Source: Sequoia sempervirens
Lineage: Eukaryota > Streptophyta > Pinopsida > Cupressales > Cupressaceae
Assembly (NCBI GenBank): GCA_007258455.2
Contig: VDFB02275615.1
Span: forward strand, 1 to 64,000
Length of the DNA stretch: 64,000 nt
Direction: 5' to 3'
Part shown: in pieces, positions 25,301 to 40,300 of the stretch
How positions within the stretch are numbered: position 1 is the first letter of the stretch
How the letters are laid out: each line of letters opens with the position of its first letter
Program-made: the position numbers and the translations under genes
Notes under the pieces: model-generated
Told to the model about the DNA's origin: nothing
Database searches by the model: none
Seen by the model: the letters and a program-made list of their open reading frames with translations, nothing else

Positions 25301-28300
25301 TTTTTATGAATGTTGTATCCAGCCATATCCATATTGGGGGTCTTAAAAAATGGTCATATCTGTATCCGATACTGTATCTGTATCTAAATCAATATCCATG
25401 TCCTTGCAACTTTGGTTTTAATATTACTTTAGTGTTAAATATTATAAAATGAAAAGGTTATTGAAGTTTTCTTTTTTTTTAAAACAAAAAAAGCAAAAAA
25501 CATTTTTTGGGGAAAACAATCTTTTTAAAAGCAACAAAAGCAAAAAACACTTTCTCAAAAAAAAAAAGGGAAAAAGCTTTAAAAAGAGGCATGGAGTAGC
25601 TCATTTTGATTATGTTGAAGATGATAATGTTATGCTGTCGGATTGGAACCTGAGAGTTCTTTCCTAAATCTTCAAAAGACGAAAACCCTCTCTAGGGTGC
25701 TGGTTTCGGATTTGGAAGATAATCCCTAGCTGGTTGGGTGTGATTGCATTCAGTAATCACCATAGAGCTTACAAGCAGAGTAATCAGATTTTGGTTTGAT
25801 CATTTCGATGTTTTCTAGTTGCTATGTTTTTGGTGTGGCTTCCTAACCTTGCAAAGAGTTTTGAAAAAATATTTCTTGGTGCTCTCTACTTGTTGGCCTT
25901 ACTTTTCCTATGCCTAGGTCGTACCAAATTTTGTTTCTGCAGGTTGAAGCGTTCAGGGTCTTGTTTTGGGTATTGGCTAGTTGGTTTCCTTGGCCTTGGG
26001 TGCCCTCTTTAACCAAGTTGCAGATTTTTTGCTAAAGAGTGAGATCTTTAGGAGCTGGTCGCCCCATTCAACAGGGCCATACAATTTGAGGGTTGCAGGA
26101 GTTTGGCACGTGAAGTTTCTGCCCTTCCTTATCAGTCTTTGGAGACTTTTGGTGGCGCTTTGATCAGCCCTAGACCTTGCAAATCCATGGGAAAGTCATC
26201 CTTGGTGTTTGGGTAGCCTCTTTAAGTGGTGTGCCACTTGGGAGTTTGTTGTTTGAAGTCATATCACACCCACTACTGTCATTTCGGACCTGCAACTTTC
26301 ATATCAGACCTGCAAATTGTCCTTTCAGTTCACTTGAGGGAGTTGTGGAGTTATGGGAGTGGCATATCTATTGGCATCTTGCATTGGGGCAGATCATTGT
26401 CATGTTTAGTGTGCACTTTGAGTGGTTTGTTTGGCTGGTTGTAGCATAACAGTGCTGCACTTTACTTATCAGACCTGAAACAATTGCATTTCAGATCTGT
26501 TGGCTAATAGATTGGGCACCTTGAGAAATCACAATCCAATACCCGAAAGGTGCCAAAATTAACAAAACAGCTCCTTCTTCTGACCTCATATTCATCAAAA
26601 CAGTCAGCCCAATAATCTTCAAAGCTAGATTGATGGTAAAAATTAGGGCTCAATTTCAAGTTATTCTTAATGTAATCCTTCAAATCAAAAGGGACTTGTT
26701 CATCATATGAAGGTATGTTGTACCTAGACAGTTCTTTCTCAATATTCAGAGCATCTGACATTGATTGACGACTATATGCACCAAAACCAAAAGGGAAACA
26801 GACTATCAATTTTTTCTTGTCTTGGCATAATCTGTTAACATCAGCCAATTGCCTGGTTACCTCAATAATCACCCACTTGTCTTCAAGATAGGCAATTTTA
26901 TAGGAAATCCAGCATATCCACCAACCCTAATGTATGAGAATCTCTAGAATTGAATAAAATGGCTGCCATAGAAGTCAACAAACTGCATGGCCTCAGGTGA
27001 TAGCCGCATTGCAGGACGTCCTTGTATCTCTCTAACCATCCTCATGGAGAAAGTGGCAGTCACCCTTTTGAAATGTTGAAAACTCTTGTGAAGCTAAAGT
27101 TTATCATGATAATCATAAATTGGCACTTTTCCCAGAGGCAAATCACTTGGTCTTAATCCAGGCCAAGGTCCGGTGCTGGCAACAGCATATATCAAATACG
27201 AAGACATAGAAAACTCTGTTAAGAGTGAAGAATGTCATCAACTCATGTGGGCAGTCACTAATTATCTTTACCCAATCCAGGAATTGTTCCCACTCAAAAT
27301 AATCTGGATGCAGAAATACATCCACTCTTCGAATCCATGAACATTTTTGTTTCCCCTTACCCTATGTAACAACACCATAATGTCGGCCACATCTTCTACA
27401 AAATGATTTCTGTATGGGTTACGAGGCAATTGGGACTTGCCCTTCTTTGGTTTGGCCAACCAATTCTTTGCTAACACATTCCTATAAACCCCTTTCTTTG
27501 CAGTGAATTCAATTTGGGAGTGCGTCATGTTCACTGGTGAATACTCCTCTCTCTGGAAGCCTTAAGCAAGACACAAAGGTGGACCTCTGAACCTTCTAAA
27601 CAAGTCTATTGTCTTCTGTTCTAACCTCCCGTGTCTATGAATTATAATGTCTAATGCATTCTTGAATGAGTTCAGTGCATTGAAGGGCTATGGGAAATGC
27701 AGCAACTTCAACTACCCACTATCTATCACTCGTTCAATGATGGGCGAAGGATTGGGTTAATTGAATTTATTCCGCAATTCATCCAAACTAACAGGCCCTA
27801 GACAAGTATCACCAATTTCCGAACCTTCATATGTTAACCCAAATACATATTCACAGCCCACATATTTAACCCTTGCCATGGATAAGAAATAATAGTCTCT
27901 GGCAATTGATGTTTTCTACAATGCAGGCAAAAATAATCCAAAGAATAGACCAAAACGAGTGAAATCTGAAAATACCTCAATGGAGAACACTACAGCTTGA
28001 ACTCCGTGTGTCCTCCAGTTTGTCTCCAAATAATTTTGCAATGGGAATGTTTGTCCAGCACTAATTTCTTAAAGCTTGATTTCATGGAAAACATGGAAGT
28101 AGATGAACATTTAATGCCTTAACTCGCCTCATAACACGTGGTAGCTGTCGCGTCACCACTTCCAATATAACTGTCTTTCAAAAATTTGAAAACAAATGTC
28201 TACAATCGGCGAAATGGGGAGTTCAATGAACTTCACAAATATGCACCTGATTTCGAACATCACGGTGAAACACTGCCCATGCAAATAATCATCACACAAG

Positions 28301-31300
28301 AAGTAAAAGAAAGTTCGACGAGACACATAAAACACCGCCCAGTTTAAATGTGGAAAAGTGATGTAAAATAGGTACAATCGGAAAAGTGAGGAGTTCAAAG
28401 AACTTAATAAAACACTGCTTGGGTTTGAACAATGATATAAAAAACCGCCTACATAAGACTATAAGTCATTCATAGGTTGGTGAATGACTTAAATGAAGCA
28501 TGGCAAAAATATAGTGGTAACAGTGGCTCTAACTGGGGACAAAGACTGACTAGGATGAAGCAATGAACCCAGATCCAAATAGTATGATCAGTGTCTTATC
28601 ATTGGGCAACAGAGTCAGCTGAAGTAAACACTCTCTCTCTAGCAGCAAGAAAACAACCAAACACCTAAACTAATTATGTACAGAAAGGGGGCCATGAGGC
28701 CATCATAGCTGATAGAGCTTCAGATCTTTCCCATTGTAAGGAATGGGCAAGGGGGTGCCATCAAGGTATGCAAGATGGAAAGTATTGGGCCCATACTCCT
28801 GAATAATTTTAAAAGGACCAATCCAGAGTGAATCAAACTTCTTATGGGCTCCTTTAGGTTCTCTACGCTTTTCCCAAAGCAAAACTGAATCTCCAATCAA
28901 AAAAAATTTAACCTTTGCCTGGTGTATAGTTATTTTATCAACCATTTCTTCCCTCTGTTCCTGTATCTTGGTCAAATACAAAATCCTCCTCTCCAAGGCA
29001 TCGTTGAATTCAGCTTCCTCAATAGCAGTCTGCAATTTACGAACTGACAACTCTAATGAAAGAGGAAGTGCACTTTCCACTCCATATACCAGTTCAAAGG
29101 GGTCGTCCCAATGGCCCTTTCTAGAGTTATTCGGTCTGCCCATAGGGCTTCATACAACTTTTTGTGCCAGTCCTTTTGGTTTTCATCGACTAGCTTCTTG
29201 ATAATACTTATCAAATTTTTGTTGCTAGATTCCGCTTGACCATTCCCCTGAGGGTAATAGTTGGCTAAATGGGAAAGGGAGATTCCATAATCGAAGCAGA
29301 AAAGTGAAATCTCGTTAGAGGAGAAACTAGTAGCATTGTCAGTGACTAGCTTATGTGGGACTCCAAACCTAACTAAAATATTTTCTTTGATAAAATCACA
29401 AACTACTTCAGAAGTGGTTCTCTTGACTCGAATCGCTTCTACCCATTTAGTGAAGTAGTCAATGGTTGTAAGTTGTAACGATGTGGGTATGACCTCCGCT
29501 AGACTGTGGACTGATTGGGCCAATAAAATCAAGCCCCCACTGTTGAAATGGTCCATCAATAACCATAGGCTTGAGTGGTAGAGCTGCTAATTGAGGCCTC
29601 CCTGCAAACAATTTGCATTTTTCATATTTAGCCACCCAGTGGTAGGCGTCTCTGAACATTCCAGGCTAGTAGTATACATGCCTTATAATTTTGAAGGCAC
29701 CCACGGTGGAAGAGAAGTGACCTCCACAAGCCTCGTTGTGGAAGATATTCAGTAATCGTTCTTGTTGAGCTTTATCCACACATTTTAAGAAAGTCCCATC
29801 TATACCACATTTGTATAAGGTGTCACTCCAAATAACATACTTAGCTGCTTTTAGTTTTAAGTTCCTTTTCTGGTTACCTGAGAGGTGCTTTGGGCATTGT
29901 CCATATGTGAGGAAGTAGGCAATATCAGAAAACCATTCATCTTGTAGACTTATGGTCAAAGTCAATGGTAAGTCTTCATCTTGTTCTTCTTCCTTAGAAT
30001 TTTCTGCCATCAATTTACAGAGTCCTCTCCCTCTGACTAATTTTGTAGGCTTCAAGTCTAAGTCATATTCCTACACCTTCGCTATCCAGCTACCTCTCTT
30101 GTTGCAATCAATATCCTGCTAGGTCAATATGCTCTTAACAGCTAGGTCTGGCACATATACCACCAAGTGTTAATGCAGGATATAGAAGCGGAACTGCTTA
30201 CCTACCCTGACCACTACAAATGCATGTTTTTCAATTGGGGAATAATTAAGCTCGTGTTTCTTTAATGGCTTGCTCATGAAGGCAATAGATGCTTGAACTT
30301 TGTCTTCATTCTCATGTAACAGCACAGCGGATGTAGTGTGTTCAGAGGCATAACAATAAATAACAAAGTCCCTCTTGAACTCTAGACTGACCAGGATAGG
30401 AGCTCTCGCAATTGCCTCCTTGATACTTTCAAAGGCGCGCTTTCTAGCTTCATTCCATTTAAAACCGGGTTTTGCTTTCATCATGTCCACAATGTGTTTG
30501 GTAATTTCAAAAAAATCTAGAACGAATTTCCTCAAGAAATTCACCTGACCGAAAAAGGACTTCACACCAGTCTGACTTGAAGGAAGGCCTAGTTGTAGTA
30601 TAGTTTTCACTCTATCAAGATCTATTTTGATGCCTTCTTTCGATACGATGTCACCTAAATGTTTGCCCTCAGTGACAAAAAAAATAGACTTCTTGGGATT
30701 TAGAGAGAAACCATGTTATTTGCATCTTTGTAAAACTCATTCCAAATCTTGCAAATGGTTCACTCTTTTCTTAGAGAACACTATCAAATCATCAAGATAA
30801 ATGACTATGATCTTGTTTTGGAGGTCACCAAAAGATAGATCCATAGCTCTCTAAAACATTGTGCCTGCATTAATGAGTACAAATGGCATTCGATTATAGG
30901 CAATAGTTCCCCAAAGAGTATTGAATGCCATTTTGTGTTGGTCCTCTCCCGCCACACTGATCTAATTATAACCCAAAAAGCCATCTAACATAGACATCAT
31001 CTCCGAACCAGCAACTGTTTGCAATATATGATCCATGCTAGGTAGGGGATAATTATCCTTTAAATTTGCCTGATTAAGATTCCTGAAGTCAACACATTCG
31101 AATCTCCCCATTCTTCTTGCGAACTACTACAACATTCGCTACCCAAGTAGAATGATGTATAGGATATATAATTCATGCCTTGAGTATTTTGTCAATCTCT
31201 TTAAAAATTGCGTCAGTTACCATGGGATTGCAATTCCTCTATTTTTGTCTGAAAGTAGCTTTCCCCTCTTTAAGTGGTATGTGATGTTGAAACTTTCCAT

Positions 31301-34300
31301 CCATGAAATTTTTCAGATCATTGTAGCACCAAGAAAAGACCTCTTTATATTTAATTAACAAGGCTATTAATTTCTCCTTCTCTTCTGGAGAGCAGCATTT
31401 CCCAATATAAACCATTTTAGGAGAATCAAAGTCCCCAATATTCACTGCCTCGAACTCATCGAAATGTCCAGCAAAATTGCTCATTTTCTTCTTTACAGAA
31501 CAATCATGGCGATCAGACAAGTCCTCAAGAGAAACCAATCCTTTAGGTATTTTATTTCCTTTTAACTAAATAACCTCATCTTGGTGACCGACCACACTAT
31601 CAGGACAAAAGTCTCCACATTGATTATTGCTTCCTTCAAAGAAGATTTGTGCAAAAGCCCCAACATTTTCTAAGAAAACGCGAAGTTGTTTGTCATCTTC
31701 AAAAACCTGCTAGTGATCGACGTTCTTAGGAACACTAGGCTGATAAACTAATTCAATCCTATAGGACTTATGTTTGAACTCCATATGCGGGAGTAGAGAG
31801 GAAGAAACTGCTAACTAGTCAACCTTTGTGTTAAGTTCTCTGGGAATGGCTTCTATTGAGAAGGCATCAAAATTTTCAATGGCATCCTAGACTCAGTACC
31901 CGTAATGCTTTAACCTTTCATTCTTAACAGTGAAAACATTACACACTTGCTTAACAATTAGTTTAGCATCTCCCAAAACTTTAAGCATCTTTATTTCCAT
32001 ACCCTTAGCTTCAATTAACCCTAACAAAAGGGCTTCATATTCGACAGTATTGTTTGTATTTTCAAATTCTAGCTTATAAGCAAAAGGGAATTGCTCACCA
32101 GAAGGGGAAACGAGAACAACCCCTACTCCTGACCCAGCATGAGAACAACTTCCATCAAACTCCATCGTCCAAAGCTCAAGTTATGAATTTGGAATCTATA
32201 CATCATCCTCCTTTTCTTCTCTAGAGAAGAGCATATAGTTTCCAAACTCATTTTCTTCATACAAGATTTGTGCTTTAGGGTCTTCAGACTTGAGCACCGT
32301 TATTTTGGCCTTTGACTCAGGTTTGAGGCGTACTTTCTCTTTACCAACAAGTATAGTGTCATACGACCAATCCAACTGTCTGTCTCCCCCTATGTCTTTG
32401 CAAAAGCTCCTACTCAAAAGCATACCATAACTAGCAGGTATATTCGTGACCACTATGGTGAGCTTGAGTCACTTGTTTGGATAAGCAGCAAACGCAACTT
32501 GAGCATCTTTAATCTGTCCAAGTAAAGGCACCTGCTTGGAATCCATTGAATAGCACTTCCCAAAGGTCTTGGTCATTTCTAATCCCAAAGCTTTAGCAAT
32601 TTGTGCAGGCATAAAATTATCAGAAGCACCTAAATCAATGATGCAATTGTTAACTTTTAACCCATTTACAAATAATGATACATAGAATGGGTATGGTTTT
32701 GCATCAGAGGTTGATGGAGAGGACGTTTTACTATAGGATGCAGCATTAGCAGCTAAGTCCTATGATTTAATGGTTGCTTCATCCAAGCCTGCATGCAATT
32801 CTGAATGTCCTGGCCTAACGTATTCAATCAACTTATCAAGCTCCTTAGGGTTCATCCTTAATATTCAGCCTGAGAAATCTCAATTTTAGTAGCTTTACAA
32901 AATTCCACAATATCAAAAGTCCGTGTTTGACCCTCAGGGGGTGATACAATAGGATTTTTAGGGGAGCTATTGACCACACTTTATGAAGCATTTTCACATT
33001 TTATCCCAACTAAGAGAAAACCCTTTAAAAATTGAAAAGAAAATGAAAAACAGTGAGTCTTCTAATTACTCGTTCACTCTTATGATGAGAGGAAGTGTGC
33101 CAATGCGGCCATGGTATCTTTACATAGATGACATATTAGATCCTACAGATCAAATTAGGTCCTGGTCTAACACTTTCACCAGAATACAAAGCCTATGTTT
33201 ACAGTAAAAAGTCTATTCCCTCCAAACTCTAAAAGGTGGAATACAAAACATCTAAAAGGTAAAAGAAAATTGAGAAAAATAGGCTATGTGTCTTTAATGA
33301 TTTTTTGCTAGAGAATGGGACATGATATTGCAATATAGTTTTGCATTGATAATGTAAGTGGATTCTAGAAGGTTTGGAGCCAAATCCCTCATTCATAATT
33401 GCACCAACATTGTAACAAAGGTTGGGTGACATAGCCACCAAGATCTGCACTTCTTAATTCCGATTGGATAACTGTATGCATTACTTTGGAAGGCATGCCA
33501 CTAGAGTCAACATACTTTTCTTCCAGTTTTGCATATATTGTAAATAGTAAGTCCTGTTGCTAAAGCCAACATATTTATCTTCCAATTTTGCATAAACTGT
33601 AAATTGTGTAACTTGCTACCAATAAGTGAATCTAATTACTAATCGTTCATATCCCAACTACCATATGCTCTCAACTTGCTGACATCGGGATCTCATTGAT
33701 CCAAAAATGCTCAATTTTGTGTTTAGCTTTGAAATTTTGAAAAAGTAAGTTAATATCTCAGCTAGGGACATTACAAGATACAAGAATTTTATATGAATGT
33801 TTTCATTGATTTCATTGCAGTATTTCAGATCTGACTACTTTATATGAGAATTTCAGCTATGGTTCGTTACAACATGGTTCAAATAGAAACACTGACCAGG
33901 TTCAGGATAGTCTCTGCCTATGATGCATTTTGATTTCCTTTGAACTTCAAGTGGTGCAGACCAAGGTTCATATATATACTCTTTTGGCATATCTGTCACA
34001 ACATTTTAAATTTCAAATCAGTCATCCTTGATTGTATCCAAGCAACTCAAACCAGTCCCTAGCATTAAAGTATATGCCTAATAAATAATACAACAAGATG
34101 TGCAATCTCAATGGAATAAAGGAATTAAACCTCACCTTTCAAGATAGGAAGAAAATGACGTATATATTCACCATTGGGGTCATACTTCTTTCCAAAAGAA
34201 ATTGGAGAATATATGCGATGGTACTGGAGGATTACAAGTCAATGTTATCAGGAAAAAGAAAATAATGTGTCAAATTTTTAAGCACCCACAAGATAGAATC

Positions 34301-37300
34301 CCAATATATTTATATACAGCTAATACGTTTGTTTTAGTGTACATCAAAATACAGCCCAGAATAGACTTTATGAGATAAATACAGATTTATATTTGGAAAT
34401 AACTTGAAGCAAATTTAGTTTCACATGAACCTGAGAAAAGAATGCTGAACAGGACAGCCACATCCAGTTGCTATTATTGATTGCCCAATCTGAGTCTATA
34501 AGTAGTCTGTCAAAGACATCTCGTCCCTTCTCCCAGTGCACAAACTGAAAGCAAAAAAACCAAAGCAGTTCATGTCTTGAGCTTCAAAATTTTGACTCAA
34601 ATGTGTGAAAATAAAAGCTAGAACAAGCATCCCTCCCTGGTCTTGGAAATTTGCTCCTCTAATGTACTTGAAGAATGTGTGGATTTTCCAGCCTTTGGAA
34701 TGTATATCAGAGTTCAGACTATTGAAAAATATGTTTGCAAAATAAAGATGCAATACTAAGATTTAACAAGAAGGGAGTGCTTGCATCAAAACAATGCGTG
34801 AAACCCCTTTTTATGGTGGTATATGCGTAAGGTAATCCCCTTTGCGTTACCACTGTCAGCTTTTGAATCCCAACATACCATTTTGACCATTCATAGATAT
34901 TCATAAGTGGAGGATGCTAGCAAGCACTGGTTTACTCCCAGCTAGGAGGAGCCAATCACAGTCTGAACAACAAACTATGAGTGCATGACAGCCACATATC
35001 TCTCTCCCTCTGCCTGTTAATTCTTTCAAATGCATAATATGATTAGAAACAGTGAACTTAATTGATCTCAATTGATATGTTACTGTCAATAGTGACAAGC
35101 CCTCTCCCTTAATAGAGCATCTCAATCCTTACCAACCATGGGATATTTCTCTGGTTGCCCTTTATCCATTACTGGTGATGGGTGTCACCCCCCATTCAGT
35201 ATGTTTGTAATGTAACACGAAAATAACAATAGGGTCACATTTAATGGCATACATATATACACTAACATTAAATTTAAGTATTTAGGAGGCAAGATCAACA
35301 TGATCATATGTGTTTCCATTAATATATATTGCAAGACTGATGTCACTGTTGTCTATGGCAGCACAATTCAAAATTAATGTTCTCTGCAGATCTATGAACC
35401 TCCTATTAGTATAATATGGTATCAAGGTCAAGTTGATAAAACTGGTAAGCCAGAAGGAGAACCGCAGAGGAAGACATAGATGTGTGAGCAATTTTGCGGA
35501 GAAAGTTGTAGAATTTAACTACAGCCACTCAGTATAATCATACCAGACCTGAAAAACATCCAATAACACAAGTATCTCTTTACTAAGACTCTCTACAGAA
35601 GACACGAAAGACTCCATACACAACAAAGGCCTCAACATTTGCATGATATTTTTAAAGATAGCCACTCAGGTAGACTACATAAGTCATCCTCCCTAAGAAT
35701 CCACTCTATTTCTACAACTATTTTCTCCACATCTTGGCTAACCGCTTCTAAGATTTCAGTCATAGTGTTTCGTCCTGCAAGAGAGGAATCATATACACTG
35801 TGGGATGCAAATTGCTTAACTAAATGCTGACCAAATTTTCATGTTCACAGTTAATCTCATATTGATTTTGTTTCCATTGGTATTGTTTTGTTAAATTTCC
35901 CAATAGGTTTGTGCCACCAAAAATAGTTACTTTGAAATTATCCTAATGACATCTTCACATTAACCCACCTAAATCATGAAAACTAATCTTCGACAGCATA
36001 TTTAAAAACAAAACATATAACCAAATTACAAATCACACATAATGACTAATCAGTAGAGATCAAATCAAAGCATATATTCTTTTTGTTTAACAAAAGGCAA
36101 AGAGATGCCAAGAACATGCAAAACTAAAAATAGCATTGGAGTTTTTAACCCTTACAAAAACAAGAACTAGTTCAAAAACACTAAACCAACTCAAAACTTG
36201 ATAGATGCAACAAGAAAAATATAACTTTTTTTGAATTCTTTGATATTAGAAACTCAACATAATAATACTATGATCCATCACTCTTACATAAATCCTTGAT
36301 GCATTTAAATAGAAACAAGCACATACCACCTCCCTAATCTTTATAGATTCCCAATAACAGTAACACCATGAATTTTGTCTTCTTAAAATTAGAAACAAGG
36401 GATACTCCAATGACACAATCCAGACCACCACCTTGCAACCTACGCAGATTCACACACAAAAAAAGTTGAGTTATAGAAGTCACTTTGGATGGCTCCAAAG
36501 TTCAAACAGGTTGCAGTCAATGGCATTCTCTCACCCCCTGTTCCCAATGATTCGAACCAAACACCTCCCACTACCAAGACAAGTTGATGTGGCAAAGAAG
36601 ACAAAAAACTTTCAAAATTGGCACTCAGCAAGGCCAACTGATTGCTTCACCCAATACAGTCATACTTCTTCACATGAATCATCAAACATTTGAGATTCTT
36701 TGCTTCAATTTAAACATTACAAAGTCTTGCAGACTGATTGTTAAGGTAAATAAATAATCGACTCCCCTAAACATTGACCCACACTCATGGTTGCCATGGG
36801 ACTTGCTATTACCATAAAGAAAGACCTCGAAAACCATGCACATCTACTTCTTTCTGTTGTCAATTATTGGCAATACAGGGCATGGACTTCATAAAGTTTC
36901 TTAATGTCTTCATTTCTATCTGCAATCCCCATCATAATGCAATCCATCAATGTAATCTTCCCATGTAAAATGTGCTTCTCTCAGCAGGAAGAGGAGCCTC
37001 AGGATTCTCCAATAGTCTATAAATAGTAATACTAACATAACCCAATACCTTTGGAAGAAGCTTAATAATCAACCTTAAAAGACTCAGCAAAATGCAGCAG
37101 AAAAGTACATGTTGGAAAGATAGCCACTTGCAATAGTGATTCTGTTGACCAAGAATAAGTTACCTTTTTTTTGGATGATGAAGTTAAACAAAAGAGGAAA
37201 GACTACCCAATCTACCATGCCAAGGAGGAAGGATAACATGCTTGTCAACCTAAAATTTCAATCACAGATGATAAATCTCCCAAAACTCCTAGCAAGCTCT

Positions 37301-40300
37301 CAAATGCTACTAAGATTTTTTCAACCCCAAGGCCTCATTCTGTTTTTTCACCCATCCCCAATTTAACCTTCACTATCCTTATTTCCATCTCAAAATGAGC
37401 CCATGTCCATATTCTTCCAACCCATTCCCTATAAGGCTGGGAATCAACCGCTTTATACTTTCACAACAGAAAACACGAATTCTCAACATCATATTATATT
37501 CAATATTGAATGAAAACACTAATATTCCTTCTAATGACTCCCCTACTAAGGAATCGTCATTCATGTAACCTCAGCTAATATTGACAACTCCTTAAATGAG
37601 CTGCTCAAAGCCACTGAGATCCAAACTACACAACTGAACCAAACCATTTAGTTATTCAATCTGCTTCTTAAGCAATTTACTAGCCTTGAAGGCCAGCCGC
37701 AGAGCTATTCGAATCTGCTTCTTAAGCAATTTACTAGCCTTGAAGGCCAGCCACAGAGCTATTCGAATTTACAACTGGGAGATAACTACCCCCAACAATT
37801 CCCATGTTATCAAGTGCCTCATAGATGGCATATTGTGAAGCAGTTGCACCCTCAGGAAGGGTCTTCCCGAGTGGATAATTGGAATGACCATATTGATAAA
37901 CCTGCAGATGGTGGTATTGGCTGGACTTAGAACATTGATATATATCCACCAATTCAACAAACCCTAATGAAGTGCCAATGCAATACTAACCATTCTTTTG
38001 AATAAAACATATTCTAATTGTTGGTCTTTCAATAATCTTTCACTTCATAAAGCTTTATGCATAGATAATATGACGTAATGACTCTCTGGGCCTGTAAGAT
38101 AGAATAATAAGATCGTGCATTACATTTATGAATTTATCATGTTATCCTTTTCCTTCGCTGTGTCTTCCTTCACACGCATAAGGCGTCTTGAAGGAGCTTT
38201 GTAACTATTATAAGTTATTGCTATCAATTTATATATTTTGTTCAATAAAAAAATATATAAAATGCACAAGGTAACTAACTAGAGAGCCTGTCAGATGCGG
38301 TAATCAAAACTGTAAGTTAAGCTTACACCATGCTGGAGATACATAAGAGTATGCTAGACTTATGATTGAAGTTACAATTAATGCAGACTTAGTTGCCAAA
38401 AAAACCAATTCCTCTAATAAGCAGTTTAACTTAGTTTGATATATAACATGGATATTCTGATAATTCAAATTATTTTTACAGAACAATAAACTTATGGAAA
38501 ATATTACACTAACATCATAATATTAATATTTAATGGGGAAGAAAAAAGAATTGTTGAATATCCCCCCAATAGCAACTTCTTTCGCTCCAAACACAACAAA
38601 GGACTTCACTTCTTAAGCTGGTGGGAGCTAGAGCTGGTGCTGGTGGTAAAAGCTAATACGAATTGGCTTAGAAAATGCCAACACGAATTGGCTTAGAAAA
38701 AGCCAACACTAACGAAGTGCTCACGAAGGAGTATTTGTGCAAACAAGTGCTCCCCAAAAACAAATAAAACATTGTGACCATCATCAATGGCTAAGAGACA
38801 AACCTCACGACAAAGAAAAAAGAATAAATAACAAAGTTGCTAAGGCAATACAATTCAACACAAGAAAGTCGAGAATCCATAAGTAACCTAGAAGGAACAA
38901 GCATCAAAAATTATCTACAACAAAGCATTATGGAAAAATTACCACAATGGGCAGAAAGCATAAACACTTGTGCCAATATAGTCTCTCAAATCAGAAACAA
39001 ACAAACAAAAAAAAAACCTTTGCACCAAAACAAACCACACTTGTGGGAAAATAACAAGTCAAAGATCTCATGGTTTAAGAATCCTTAGTTTTATTCTCCA
39101 CTCATTTGATAGAAGAAAGCTGATTACAATGCTCTGAATAGACAGAAAGAGGTTGAAAACAAAAACACACCAACTTAAACTCATTCCTTGTGCGTTTGAG
39201 ATATTCGTGTGAAGCTTTTTCACAAGTATATTGCCAAAAAATACAGCTCCTTCAACAATTTGAGTCTGTAATATCCCTTGCTGATTATGGCCTCAAAATG
39301 TTGAAGATATGCTCAAGGAATATTGCCAAACACTTTGCACACAAGGTCTGATCTTGCTGATATGAATCTCTGATTGTTTCGTTATGAGTTTGGATGCTGC
39401 AAATGATGTTTTTGAAAGCTTCTAATGATGCAAGATTGACTAATAATGTAATAGGAATGATATACTAACTGTTTTTGACCTTTCACATACATATAAATGA
39501 CTGAAATTAATTTGTACAGCTAGTTGACATATTGTCAAACACTTTCCATGCATCCTAAGATAGCGAATATGCACCTACAACAACTAGGCATTAATGCAAA
39601 CACTTGACATGCATCCATTCAATTCCCAAATGAAGGTGCAGCAAAGACGCATGTAAATCTCTATGCGAAATAGTCACTTACAGCCAATAGGCATTTAGGT
39701 AAACATATGGCATGCAAACTGAAACATTTGGTAAGTCTGAAAACTTCTTATTTGCTGATAAGAAAGGTCTGATTACAATTGCAGATGAATAGAGAGATAT
39801 AAGACTGAATTCCAACACCCAAATGATGTATACAAATACTCTAATGGCTGCCCCTAAAATCTGCAGACTTATCTTGAAACTTATAAGATGCATATATTAA
39901 TGAAAACAAGAGGTGAAACCTGATTACAATAGCTGGAAGTGAACAGCGAACTTGGAGAAGTCCAAAACTTATTTTTTATGAAATTTTATGTGCCCTTCTT
40001 GCATGAAATCACCCTCCTCTATGCTGGCCGCCCCTGTTCTTGCCTGGAAATTTTTTATATAAATAAATGCAGCAACAATGGCCCTCCAAATTGCTATAGA
40101 AATGATTGCCAGCACGAAAGGAATTGATTTCTCCAATGCCCATAAAAATCTGAAGTCTCAATGATGAGCAATGAGCAAATATGTACTTCTCACCATGGCT
40201 GGTTGACCCTTGCTGATATGAAAAATCAGAATGTTCTTCATACAATAATCACCTCCAAATATGCCAATCAATGTTGCCTCCAATCTGCAAATGATCTCCA

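Larger units (their letters stand above)
28703..32975 (-). mobile_element. decayed Ty3/gypsy retrotransposon
   Basis: Reading down the minus strand there is a gag tail, aspartic protease, an extra RNase H, reverse transcriptase, RNase H and integrase, in that order. Stops and frameshifts break every domain, so it is not autonomous. The extra RNase H is of the type seen in the Tat group of plant gypsy elements. No LTR pair, primer-binding site or target duplication was found, so the element is probably truncated. It sits in the photolyase intron in sense orientation. Confidence 0.9.

Noticed and set aside
25449..26449. Cluster of plus-strand ORFs of 60-90 codons
   Set aside because: They fall in repeat family E and have no counterpart in the other copy.
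33897..34544. Plant cryptochrome (CRY1/CRY2) instead of photolyase
   Set aside because: The [15 protein letters not shown] and [14 protein letters not shown] signatures match (6-4) photolyase.
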